Source: JADGOV01 sp040002735 (GTDB lineage Bacteria; Actinomycetota; Actinomycetes; JADGOV01). From it: a stretch of DNA of 19,370 nucleotides. Of this stretch, positions 1 to 6,363 are shown one piece after another; positions within the stretch are counted from its first letter, which is position 1, and each line of letters opens with the position of its first letter. A model generated the notes under the pieces. It was not told the origin of the DNA. It was given only the letters and a program-made list of their open reading frames with translations, and did not search any database. The position numbers and the translations under genes were made by a program. Location: positions 1 to 19,370 of the forward strand of contig JBDUDX010000025.1 of NCBI GenBank assembly GCA_040002735.1. Direction: 5' to 3'.

Positions 1-354
1 GGTGAGGCGTTCTCCGGGATCAGCGAGGAGATGGGCGACGTCGGCCTCGCGGTGCAGCGGGCCGAGGACAAGACCGCCACCCTGCAGGCCCGGTCCGGCG
101 CGATCGATGAGCTGCTCGCTTCCGGCGCGCTCGATGACTTCTCCGCACCCGGTGGGCGCGGCGACGACATTCAGCGCGAGTTGGATTCCCTCAGTTCCTC
201 CTCGGACGTGGAGTTGGAGCTGGCGAAGCTGAAGGGCGAGCTGCCCGCCGGCGCGCCGGCCAAGCAGATCGAGGGCGCGGCCGCCGATACTGCGACCCCG
301 GCCGCGCCGCCGGTTCAGCCGGTTCAGCAGCCCTCCGGCGAGGCGCAGTCATGA
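1..354 (+). CDS. pspA: PspA/IM30 family envelope-stress protein, C-terminal part (5' end outside window)
   Basis: The reading frame is open from base 1, so this is the 3' part of a gene that starts upstream. The visible residues (EAFSGISEEMGDVGLAVQRAEDK, then a helical stretch rich in Ala, Glu and Asp) look like the end of the coiled-coil body of a PspA/IM30 protein. After about residue 80 of the visible part comes a Pro/Ala/Gln-rich tail typical of actinobacterial versions. Known role of the family: a peripheral membrane protein that oligomerises on the inner face of the membrane and protects it under stress. The stop overlaps the next start in an ATGA (351-354), implying coupled translation with pspAA. 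The neighbouring pspAA, htpX and pspAB support the call. I cannot see the N-terminal half, so the identification rests on the C-terminal residues and context. Confidence 0.85.
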   Translation, partial: GEAFSGISEEMGDVGLAVQRAEDKTATLQARSGAIDELLASGALDDFSAPGGRGDDIQRELDSLSSSSDVELELAKLKGELPAGAPAKQIEGAAADTATPAAPPVQPVQQPSGEAQS

Positions 355-629
355 TCGTCCGGATTTTGGGCGAGGGCCAACTGTCTGTGCCGGACACCGA
401 GCTGGACGGACTGAACCAACTGGACGCGGCTCTCGGCGACGCGGTGGAGGCCGGCGACGAGCCACGCTTCCGCTCCGCGCTGGCAGCGTTGCTCGGGCGG
501 GTCCGCCAGGTCGGCTCACCACTCGCCGACGATGCGCTCGAGCCGTCGGAACTCGTGCTCCCACCCGCCGAAGCCGATCTTCACGAGGTACGCGACCTAC
601 TCGGCGAGGAAGGGTTGATCCCCGGCTGA
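351..629 (+). CDS. pspAA: PspA-associated protein PspAA
   Basis: A 92-residue soluble protein beginning MIVRILGEGQL and ending in an acidic stretch with the pattern LHEVRDLLGEEGLIPG. Both ends are characteristic of the small PspAA domain found next to PspA in actinobacteria, cyanobacteria and archaea. The start is fixed by the 4-bp ATGA overlap with pspA. There are no membrane segments or signal peptide. The function of PspAA is not firmly established; comparative genomics ties it to PspA as a partner or modulator. Here it lies between pspA and the membrane protease gene htpX, the expected setting. The match is by family appearance and context, not by a catalytic motif. Confidence 0.82.
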   Translation: MIVRILGEGQLSVPDTELDGLNQLDAALGDAVEAGDEPRFRSALAALLGRVRQVGSPLADDALEPSELVLPPAEADLHEVRDLLGEEGLIPG

Positions 630-675
630 CCCGCAGCCGGCGAGCGACACGCGGAAAGCTCAGGAGAGGAAACAG

Positions 676-1605
676 ATGGCGACCGGTCGTTTTCGGTCCG
701 ACGCCGGCCTGAACACCCGGATGCTCCTCACGATGTTCTTGCTCGGCCTGCTCTACGTGGCCGCGATCGCCGTAGTGATCACCTACACCACGGTGAGCCC
801 GATCCTGGTGCTGGTGGTGGCCGGCGGCTTCCTTGCCGTGCAGTACTGGTACTCCGACAAGATCGCGCTGTACTCGATGGGCGGCCGGCTGGTCACGCCG
901 GAGGAGGCCCCGGAGCTGCACGGCATCATCGACCGGCTCTGTGCGATGTCCGACCTGCCCAAGCCGGCGGTGGCGATCGCCGACTCCGATCTGCCGAACG
1001 CCTTCGCCACCGGCCGGACTGCGAAGCGGGCAGTGGTCTGCGCGACCACCGGGATCCTGCGCCGGCTCACCCCGGAGGAACTGGAGGGCGTACTCGCCCA
1101 CGAGCTGTCCCACGTCGCCCACCGCGACGTCGCCGTGATGACCATCGCGTCCTTCCTCGGCGTGCTCGCCGGCATGATCACCCGGCTGGTCTTCTACTCC
1201 GGTATGTACGGCGGCTTCGGCAACCGGGGGCGCGACGACCGGGACAACAACGGCGGTGCCGCGATGGTGCTGGTCGTGGTCGGGGTCTCGATCGTCGTGT
1301 ACGCGGTGAGCTTCGTCCTCATCCGTACCCTGTCCCGCTACCGCGAACTGGCCGCGGACCGGGCCGGCGCGATCCTCACCGGCCGACCGGCGGCGCTGGC
1401 GTCCGCACTGACCAAGGTCACCGGTGACATGGCGCGGATTCCGACCCGTGATCTGCGGGCGGCCGAGGCGTTCAACGCGTTCTTCTTCACCCCGGCGATC
1501 GCCGGCGGCTTCTCGCTGTCCTCGCTGTTCTCCACCCATCCCAGCCTGCAGGTGCGCCTCGCCGGGTTGGACCGGGTGGCGGCCGAACTCGGCCGGACGT
1601 TGTAG
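676..1605 (+). CDS. htpX: HtpX-type membrane zinc metalloprotease (M48)
   Basis: A 309-residue integral membrane protease. Two N-terminal hydrophobic segments lie at about residues 16-37 and 41-56. The zinc-binding HELSH motif is at 142-146 (His142 and His146 as ligands, Glu143 as catalytic base). Two more hydrophobic segments lie at about 152-172 and 195-216. The third zinc ligand is Glu224 in RELAADRAGA. The C-terminal FFTPAIAG...STHPSLQVRLAGL stretch is also typical of the family. Length is normal for HtpX. The family degrades misfolded membrane proteins with an active site facing the cytoplasm. The ATG at 676 has a purine-rich ribosome site (AGGAGAGGAAACAG) directly upstream. Its position between pspAA and pspAB indicates a shared envelope-stress operon. 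Confidence 0.95.
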   Translation: MATGRFRSDAGLNTRMLLTMFLLGLLYVAAIAVVITYTTVSPILVLVVAGGFLAVQYWYSDKIALYSMGGRLVTPEEAPELHGIIDRLCAMSDLPKPAVAIADSDLPNAFATGRTAKRAVVCATTGILRRLTPEELEGVLAHELSHVAHRDVAVMTIASFLGVLAGMITRLVFYSGMYGGFGNRGRDDRDNNGGAAMVLVVVGVSIVVYAVSFVLIRTLSRYRELAADRAGAILTGRPAALASALTKVTGDMARIPTRDLRAAEAFNAFFFTPAIAGGFSLSSLFSTHPSLQVRLAGLDRVAAELGRTL

Positions 1606-1615
1606 GGATTCGTCG

Positions 1616-2173
1616 ATGGGGCTGCTGGACGCCATGCTCGGCCGTACCAAGGTGCCGAAGGCGAACTTGGACGACCTGTTCGCGTTGCCCTCGGCGGCGC
1701 TGAGCCTGCAGGCTGCGGCCGGCCTGACGTCCACCGGTACCGGGTCGGTGTGTTTCCGGGCGGCGCAGGGCGGCGCCTTCGCCGCGACCCAAACCGAGAT
1801 CGAGGAACTGCTCGGTGCCGGCGGCCCCAAGCCGGAGCGGGTGGACGACTCCTATGGTTTCACCTGGCTGGTGTCTCGACGCGACGATGTGGGGGAGTTG
1901 GTCACCGAACTTCACGCGATCAACAGTTCCCTGGTGGACGCCCAGTTCGGCAACGCGCTGCTCTGCTCGGTGGTCGGCTTCGCCGGGAGCGGCCGGCGGT
2001 TGGGGTTGGTGTACCTGTTCAAGCGCGGCACCTTCTACGCGTTCGCCCCCCTGCCGGGGGAGAAGCGGGACAACGCGCTGGAGTTGGAGGTTCGCGGCGT
2101 GCTCGCCGGCGAACTGCGGATCGAGCCGGAACTGACCCGCTGGTTCCCGGTGTGGGGCGCACCGGGGGTGTAG
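1616..2173 (+). CDS. pspAB: PspA-associated protein PspAB
   Basis: A 185-residue soluble protein starting MGLLDAMLGRTKVPKANLDDLFALPSA. This opening, the conserved YGFTWLV and DDVGELVTELHAIN segments in the middle, and the C-terminal WFPVWGAPG closely resemble the PspAB domain. That protein is encoded after htpX in actinobacteria and some archaea. The ATG at 1616 lies 11 bases after the htpX stop; longer readings of the same frame would run back into htpX and lack family sequence. The function is unknown. Its co-occurrence with PspA, PspAA and HtpX suggests a role in sensing or limiting membrane damage. It is the last gene of the psp operon and is followed by a strong hairpin at 2228-2267. Confidence 0.82.
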   Translation: MGLLDAMLGRTKVPKANLDDLFALPSAALSLQAAAGLTSTGTGSVCFRAAQGGAFAATQTEIEELLGAGGPKPERVDDSYGFTWLVSRRDDVGELVTELHAINSSLVDAQFGNALLCSVVGFAGSGRRLGLVYLFKRGTFYAFAPLPGEKRDNALELEVRGVLAGELRIEPELTRWFPVWGAPGV

Positions 2174-2227
2174 TCGCGAGGGCCGGCCGGGTGGCGGCTG
2201 AGCGGGGTGGCCGCGGCTTGCCGGGCT

Positions 2228-2267
2228 GTAAGCGTTCGGGGTTGTCCTGGCGACCACGGATGCTTAC
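2228..2267 (+). terminator. Long imperfect hairpin after pspAB, candidate terminator
   Basis: Arms of 17 bases at 2228-2244 and 2251-2267 enclose a 6-base loop. As RNA, 16 of 17 positions pair, with three G-U pairs and a single G-A mismatch. The outermost arms are GTAAGC and GCTTAC. It lies 54 bases after the pspAB stop and 47 bases before the glycerate kinase start. There is no U-tract, which is common for actinobacterial terminators. It could instead be an mRNA-stabilising structure or a copy of a dispersed intergenic palindrome. Confidence 0.55.
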
Positions 2268-2314
2268 GGCCCGAGCGGTATGCCGCCCGCGGAAAACCCG
2301 GCACACTGCTCGCC

Positions 2315-3454
2315 ATGCGCATCCTGATAGCGCCGGATTCCTTCGGTGGCACCCTGTCCGCGGTGCAGGCGGCCGAGGCGGTCGCGGAAGGCTGGCGGCG
2401 GGCCGCGCCGGCGGACGAGGTGGACCTCGTTCCGCTCAGCGACGGCGGCCCAGGTTTCGTCGACGTCCTACACACCGCGCTCGGCGGGGAGCTACGAACC
2501 GAGACCGTCGCCGGACCGCTCGGGGACCACGTCGACGCGGCGTATCTGCTGCACGACGGCACGGCCTACGTGGAGAGCGCGCAGGCCGCGGGGCTGCACC
2601 TGGTGCCTGCCGACCAGCGGGATCCGCTCCGAGCCACCACGGTCGGCGTCGGCGTGCTGCTCGGCGCGGCGGTGGGCGCGGGCGCTCGCCGGATCGTGGT
2701 CGGCATCGGCGGCTCGGCCACCAACGATGGCGGCGCCGGGTTGCTCACCGGGCTCGGTGCCGCTTTCCTCGACGCCGACGGCACGGTCCTGCCGCCCGGC
2801 GGAGGTGGGTTGGCCGGGCTGGCTCGGGCCACCCCCGGGCCGACCACGGATCTTGCCGCCGCTATCGCCCGGGGCGACCTTCAGATGGTGGCGGCCACCG
2901 ACGTGGACAACCCCCTGCTGGGGCCGCACGGGGCCAGCAGCGTCTTCGGGCCGCAGAAGGGCGCCTCCCCAGCGGATGTACAGCGGCTGGATGCGGCCCT
3001 CGCCCACTTCGCCGACGTGCTGGACCGGGACTGGCCGACCGCCGCCGGCCAGCGGGACGCACCGGGAGCCGGGGCGGCCGGCGGGATGGGATACGCGTTG
3101 TTCGTGCTCGGTGGCCGGCGGGAATCTGGGATCGACCTGGTCATGGCGGCTACCGGACTTGCCGAACGGGTCGCCGCGGCCGATTTGGTGATCACCGGTG
3201 AGGGCAGCTTCGACGGGCAGTCGCTTCGTGGCAAGGCCGCCACCGGAGTGGCTCGGGCAGCGACCGCGGCCGCAGTACCGTGCCTCGTTGTCGCCGGCCA
3301 GACCTCGGTGGGCAATCGGGAGCTGCGCGCGGCAGGCTTTTCCGCCGCCTACAGCGTCGCCGAGTCAGCCGGCTCGGTCGCCGCCGCGATGGACCGGCCG
3401 GCCGAAGAGCTTGCTCGGTTGGCCCAACGGCTCGCCGGTACGTGGTCCCGTTGA
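2315..3454 (+). CDS. glxK: Glycerate kinase
   Basis: A 379-residue cytosolic protein of the glycerate kinase (GlxK/GarK) family, which phosphorylates D-glycerate with ATP, probably to 2-phosphoglycerate. Family signatures are the N-terminal RILIAPDSFGGTLSA (residues 2-16), LSDGGPGF (42-49), GIGGSATNDGGAG (131-143), the FGPQKGAS segment (211-218) and ITGEGSFDGQSLRGKA (293-308). The usual Lys in the APDSFKG motif is Gly11 here, a departure in an otherwise conserved motif. The ATG at 2315 is chosen because the family sequence begins right there; the 36 upstream codons of the open frame would run through the hairpin and have no family character. No strong Shine-Dalgarno sequence is visible. It appears to be a single-gene unit between the psp operon and erpA. 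Confidence 0.93.
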   Translation: MRILIAPDSFGGTLSAVQAAEAVAEGWRRAAPADEVDLVPLSDGGPGFVDVLHTALGGELRTETVAGPLGDHVDAAYLLHDGTAYVESAQAAGLHLVPADQRDPLRATTVGVGVLLGAAVGAGARRIVVGIGGSATNDGGAGLLTGLGAAFLDADGTVLPPGGGGLAGLARATPGPTTDLAAAIARGDLQMVAATDVDNPLLGPHGASSVFGPQKGASPADVQRLDAALAHFADVLDRDWPTAAGQRDAPGAGAAGGMGYALFVLGGRRESGIDLVMAATGLAERVAAADLVITGEGSFDGQSLRGKAATGVARAATAAAVPCLVVAGQTSVGNRELRAAGFSAAYSVAESAGSVAAAMDRPAEELARLAQRLAGTWSR

Positions 3455-3480
3455 CGGCCCTCTAGACTGGCGGGGATACT
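3451..3480 (+). promoter_or_regulatory. Candidate sigma70-type promoter for erpA (distal)
   Basis: TTGACG (3451-3456) matches five of six bases of the -35 consensus. GATACT (3475-3480) matches four of six bases of the -10 consensus, after an 18-base spacer. The -35 box overlaps the stop codon of the glycerate kinase gene. Transcription from here would begin near 3487 and give erpA a leader of about 80 bases. This is a consensus match only; no start site is known. Confidence 0.5.
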
Positions 3481-3519
3481 TCACGAACGTCAGGGCCGGA
3501 ATGCAGCACGTCGACATCC

Positions 3520-3546
3520 GGTTTCCGCCCATGACGCAGCCGGTAT
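3520..3546 (+). promoter_or_regulatory. Candidate alternative-sigma (SigF/SigB-like) promoter for erpA (proximal)
   Basis: GGTTT (3520-3524), a 16-base spacer, then CGGTAT (3541-3546). This differs by one base from the GGTTT/GGGTAT pattern known for mycobacterial SigF and Streptomyces SigB stress sigma factors. The same eleven bases at the same spacing occur upstream of the photolyase gene (13403-13429). Transcription would start near 3553, and a ribosome site (GGGAG, 3558-3562) follows at good distance from the erpA ATG. Confidence 0.5.
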
Positions 3547-3568
3547 ACACCACGATCGGGAGTCACAC

Positions 3569-3934
3569 ATGACCGTGCAGGACACCACGCAGGATGCGCA
3601 GGAGACCGGCCGTACGGTTCTTCTCAGCGACGTCGCCGCCAGCAAGGTCAAGGGTCTGCTGGAGCAGGAGGGCCGCGCCGACCTGGCGCTCCGGGTAGCC
3701 GTCCAGCCGGGCGGTTGCTCCGGCCTGCGGTACCAGCTCTTCTTCGACGAGCGCACCCTTGACGGCGACACGGTCACCGACTTCGGCGGCGTCAACGTCG
3801 TCGTGGACCGGATGAGCGGCCCGTACCTTGCCGGCGCGACGATCGACTTCGTCGACACGATCGAGAAGCAGGGCTTCACCATCGACAACCCGAATGCCGG
3901 CGGATCCTGCGCCTGCGGCGACTCCTTCCACTAG
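3569..3934 (+). CDS. erpA: Iron-sulfur cluster insertion protein ErpA (HesB/IscA family)
   Basis: A 121-residue A-type Fe-S carrier. The three cluster-binding cysteines are present: Cys50 in QPGGCSGLRY and Cys114/Cys116 in the C-terminal GGSCACGDSF. Family strands such as VNVVVDRMSGPYLAGATIDFV (79-95) lie between them. About 18 extra N-terminal residues precede the conserved core (VLLSDVAASKVKGLL), as in other actinobacterial ErpA proteins. The ATG at 3569 has GGGAG six bases upstream. The protein transfers Fe-S clusters to apo-enzymes in the cytoplasm; the nearby Rieske protein gene makes respiratory maturation a plausible use. Two promoter candidates lie upstream. Its stop codon is shared, in a CTAG, with the convergent gene on the other strand. 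Confidence 0.95.
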   Translation: MTVQDTTQDAQETGRTVLLSDVAASKVKGLLEQEGRADLALRVAVQPGGCSGLRYQLFFDERTLDGDTVTDFGGVNVVVDRMSGPYLAGATIDFVDTIEKQGFTIDNPNAGGSCACGDSFH

Positions 3935-5067
3935 GAGCCGGGGACCATTCCCGGTCCGCTGCCTCCAGCAGGGGGACCGGGAGTGGGTGCCGACGTTTCT
4001 GCGCCGCCGTTCAGGTAACGGTCCGCGATTGCGATCACACCCACTGGGGACCACTCAGCATTGTCTCGCAGGGTGAACAGCCACGACGGCACGAGCACGA
4101 GTCCGGAGTCGCGGGTAACCGCGGTCTCCAGGCCCAGCCGGACGTTCGTAATCACGTTCGTCGTGACCCGGCACCCTGGTCGGCCCCGCATCTCCAGGCA
4201 GCGGTCCGCGATCGCCAACTGCGGAGTCGGCTGTGCCGCCAGTCGCGCGAATGCCTCCCGCGCGGGGATCAAGGGGTACTCCGCCAGCCGCGCCGGTGAG
4301 GCGAGATAGCCCGACGCGGTCTTCAGTCCGGTGACCTGGTCGATGTCCACGATGGTGTCCAGGCCCAGTACCGGCTGGCCGGCCAGGATCGTGGCGGCCG
4401 TGAACGTGGTACCCAGCCGCCGGACGGCGTCGGTCGGAGCGCCGAGCCGTCCCAGGATGGCCTTGGCCCTGACGTCGATGCCGCGTGCCGGAGTCGCCGA
4501 GGGCTTGGCATCCGAGCCCACCACCGCACAGCTGGACACACTGCCGCTGGATACACCGCCGTCGCTTTTCCCGCCGGCCGGCAGCGGCGGCAGGCAGCCC
4601 GCCGCCGCGGTGGCGTAGCTCCACGGCAACCCCGATCCGTCGAGGACGACGAGCCTGGATCCACCGGAAGTCACCACCCATCCCGCCCCCACCCGGCGCG
4701 GCGACCCGGTCAGCCCGAGTGCCCGGACCAGCCGCGTGACCATCGGTGCGGTGGCCTGTTGCGGAGCCAGACGGTACGCCGTCGCTGACGACGGTCCGGC
4801 CGGGAGCGGAGCAGCAAGGCGGAAGGACGTTCCCCCGCGGCCCACCGGGATCGGCCGGCCCCCGGTGGAGCCGGAGAGCTCGGGACTCGGTAGCCCCGCC
4901 AGTCGAAGGGTCGGCGGCACCTTCGCCGCCCCCCCCGCCGCGGGATGGGCTCCGCCACCGGCGCGCAGCCCGGCGACCAGTACCGCCGCGCCGACTCCCA
5001 GCAGGGCGACGGCGAGGGCTGCCAGGACCGGCAGCCATCGCCGGGACGTGGTTCGGGTGAGCCTCAT
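3931..5067 (-). CDS. Membrane-anchored extracytoplasmic protein of unknown function
   Basis: A 378-residue protein I cannot assign to a named family. An Arg-rich N-terminus (MRLTRTTSRRW) is followed by one hydrophobic segment at about residues 11-34 with no lipobox, then an Ala/Gly/Pro-rich linker. This suggests a single-pass anchor with the rest outside the cytoplasm. Four cysteines (158, 180, 290, 299) sit in pairs and could form two disulfides. The C-terminal domain contains the segments DTIVDIDQVTGLKTASGYL and DNAEWSPVGVIAIADRYL. The tail is Pro/Gly-rich. The ATG at 5067 is chosen because GGAGG lies five bases upstream; an ATG at 5079 would put that site inside the gene. An 8-base C run (4929-4936; G8 in the coding strand) just after the anchor could slip. 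Divergent from adoK, convergent with erpA. Confidence 0.8.
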   Translation of the reverse strand: MRLTRTTSRRWLPVLAALAVALLGVGAAVLVAGLRAGGGAHPAAGGAAKVPPTLRLAGLPSPELSGSTGGRPIPVGRGGTSFRLAAPLPAGPSSATAYRLAPQQATAPMVTRLVRALGLTGSPRRVGAGWVVTSGGSRLVVLDGSGLPWSYATAAAGCLPPLPAGGKSDGGVSSGSVSSCAVVGSDAKPSATPARGIDVRAKAILGRLGAPTDAVRRLGTTFTAATILAGQPVLGLDTIVDIDQVTGLKTASGYLASPARLAEYPLIPAREAFARLAAQPTPQLAIADRCLEMRGRPGCRVTTNVITNVRLGLETAVTRDSGLVLVPSWLFTLRDNAEWSPVGVIAIADRYLNGGAETSAPTPGPPAGGSGPGMVPGS

Positions 5068-5096
5068 GCTGACCTCCATGTTGTCGGGCCTGAGAC

Positions 5097-5148
5097 GTTG
5101 TCATCAGGCGTTGTCATCAGGCGTTGTCACCAGGCGCTGTCATCGAGC
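5097..5148. repeat. 13-bp tandem repeat array (four units) in divergent control region
   Basis: Four head-to-tail 13-base units: GTTGTCATCAGGC (5097-5109), an identical copy (5110-5122), a copy with one change, T to C (5123-5135), and one with two changes (5136-5148). A degenerate unit may follow at 5149-5160, and GTTGTC also opens the segment at 5080. The array lies 29 bases upstream of the minus-strand start codon and 65 bases upstream of the adoK start. It could be an operator array or a variable-number repeat. No coding role is likely. Confidence 0.85.
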
Positions 5149-5199
5149 GATGTAGCCATCTCCTGAATGAGACGTCGCGACGGGCCGACCGGTTCCGCG

Positions 5200-5205
5200 T
5201 AACCT
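5200..5205 (+). promoter_or_regulatory. Candidate -10 box for leaderless adoK mRNA
   Basis: TAACCT fits the actinobacterial TANNNT -10 pattern and ends eight bases before the adoK GTG. There is no Shine-Dalgarno sequence in front of that GTG, which fits a leaderless transcript starting at or next to the start codon. No convincing -35 box is visible. Low-information match. Confidence 0.35.
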
Positions 5206-5213
5206 CGACCTCC

Positions 5214-6230
5214 GTGACCGACTTCCCCGCCCGAACCGCCCAGACCATCGCGGTAACCGGCTCGATCGCCTCCGATCACCTGATGACCTTTCCGGGCCGG
5301 TTCACCGATCAGCTGCTCGCGGAGCGGTTGGACCGGGTGTCACTGTCCTTCCTGGTGGACGAGCTGGTCATCCGCCGCGGTGGGGTAGCGGCCAACATCT
5401 GTTTCGGGATGGCAGCGCTCGGCCTGCGGCCGGTACTGGTCGGCGCGGTCGGTGCCGATTTCGCGGACTACCGCTCCTGGCTGGACCGTCACGGCGTGGA
5501 CACCGCGTCGGTGCATGTATCGGAGTTGGCCCACACCGCCCGCTTCGTCTGCACGACGGATGCCGACCACAACCAGATCGCCTCGTTCTACGCCGGGGCG
5601 ATGGCCGAGGCGCGGCAGATCGAACTCCAGCCGGTGGCCGAGCGCCTCGGTGGCCTGGATCTGGTGGTGGTGAGCCCGAACGACCCCGCCGCCATGCTCC
5701 GGCACACCGAGGAGTGTCGGGCGCGGGGCATCCCGTTCGCAGCCGACCCCTCGCAGCAACTCGCCCGGATGGAGGGCCCGGAGATCCGCCAGCTGATCAC
5801 CGGGGCCCGTTATCTGCTCTGCAACGACTACGAGGCGGGCCTGATCGAGAGCAAGACCGGATGGAGCGCGGCGGAACTGGCGGCCAGTGTCGAGTGCTGG
5901 GTGGTCACCAAGGGCTCCCGCGGTTGCTCGCTGTTCGTGCACGGCGAGCCGACGGCTGAGGTGCCCACCGTGGCCGAGGTACGAAGGGCCGACCCGACCG
6001 GAGTCGGCGACGGTTTCCGGGCTGGCTTCCTGGCTGGCGTGGGGTGGGGACTGCCGCTGGATCGCGCGGCCCAGCTCGGCAGCCTGCTCGCCACGTACGT
6101 GATTGAGACCGTGGGCACCCAGGAGTACCAGCTGGAACGGATTTCCTTCCTGCAACGCTTCGCCGACGCCTACGGCTCCGCCTCCGCCGACGACGTGGCG
6201 GGGCACCTCGTTGACCCCGTCGCGCTGTGA
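5214..6230 (+). CDS. adoK: Adenosine kinase (PfkB/ribokinase family)
   Basis: A 338-residue PfkB-family sugar kinase. The first signature is RGGVAANICFGMAALG (55-70). The second is DPTGVGDGF (260-268), with Asp266 as the expected catalytic base. The opening TIAVTGSIASDHLMTFPGRF (11-30), SLSFLVDEL, AHTARFVCTTD, FAADPSQQLAR and GTQE near the end are, from memory, very close to Mycobacterium tuberculosis AdoK (Rv2202c). That enzyme phosphorylates adenosine to AMP for purine salvage and also sits beside ctaC. This match is why adenosine is preferred over a generic sugar. The GTG at 5214 is chosen because family sequence begins shortly after it and a -10-like box is placed for a leaderless start; the open frame continues upstream through the tandem repeats. 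A hairpin follows at 6245-6269. Confidence 0.88.
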   Translation: MTDFPARTAQTIAVTGSIASDHLMTFPGRFTDQLLAERLDRVSLSFLVDELVIRRGGVAANICFGMAALGLRPVLVGAVGADFADYRSWLDRHGVDTASVHVSELAHTARFVCTTDADHNQIASFYAGAMAEARQIELQPVAERLGGLDLVVVSPNDPAAMLRHTEECRARGIPFAADPSQQLARMEGPEIRQLITGARYLLCNDYEAGLIESKTGWSAAELAASVECWVVTKGSRGCSLFVHGEPTAEVPTVAEVRRADPTGVGDGFRAGFLAGVGWGLPLDRAAQLGSLLATYVIETVGTQEYQLERISFLQRFADAYGSASADDVAGHLVDPVAL

Positions 6231-6244
6231 TCCAGCGCCGCTGC

Positions 6245-6269
6245 GATCCGATCTCACGTTGATCGGGTC
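6245..6269 (+). terminator. Hairpin after adoK, candidate terminator
   Basis: Nine-base arms GATCCGATC (6245-6253) and GATCGGGTC (6261-6269) pair fully as RNA with one U-G pair around a 7-base loop. It begins 15 bases after the adoK stop and lies ahead of the ctaC promoter region. No U-tract follows, so factor-independent termination is uncertain. Confidence 0.45.
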
Positions 6270-6320
6270 TCGCCGGCGCGCGACGCTCGCCCTGACTGCA
6301 GGAAGGCCCCCAGGTGGGGT

Positions 6321-6326
6321 TAGTCT
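6321..6326 (+). promoter_or_regulatory. Candidate -10 box of the ctaCDF operon promoter
   Basis: TAGTCT fits the TANNNT -10 pattern. A start near 6333 would leave a leader of about 30 bases before the ctaC GTG, carrying its GAGGAG ribosome site. The box overlaps a short inverted repeat, AGTC (6322-6325) and GACT (6333-6336), which could be a regulator site. No good -35 is seen at standard spacing. Confidence 0.35.
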
Positions 6327-6363
6327 TTGGCTGACTCCAGACCGCCCGCTGCCGAGGAGAGTA

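Noticed and set aside
349..1830. 493-codon open frame on the minus strand across pspAA, htpX and pspAB
   Set aside because: It is antisense to three recognisable genes, has Arg/Pro/His-rich composition typical of shadow frames in GC-rich DNA, and shows no domain.
2276..2281. CGGTAT before glycerate kinase as a third copy of the stress promoter element
   Set aside because: No GGTTT or close variant lies 15-17 bases upstream; that stretch is the hairpin arm.
1750..3201. 483-codon plus-strand frame across pspAB and glycerate kinase
   Set aside because: It overlaps two genes with strong family motifs in another frame and is almost entirely Arg/Gly/Ala, a shadow pattern.
5068..5079. Upstream ATG as start of the unknown membrane-anchored protein
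   Set aside because: It would place the well-positioned GGAGG ribosome site inside the coding region; the ATG at 5067 fits better.
5097..5160. Tandem repeats as a CRISPR array
   Set aside because: The 13-base units are directly adjacent with no spacers, and no cas genes are present.
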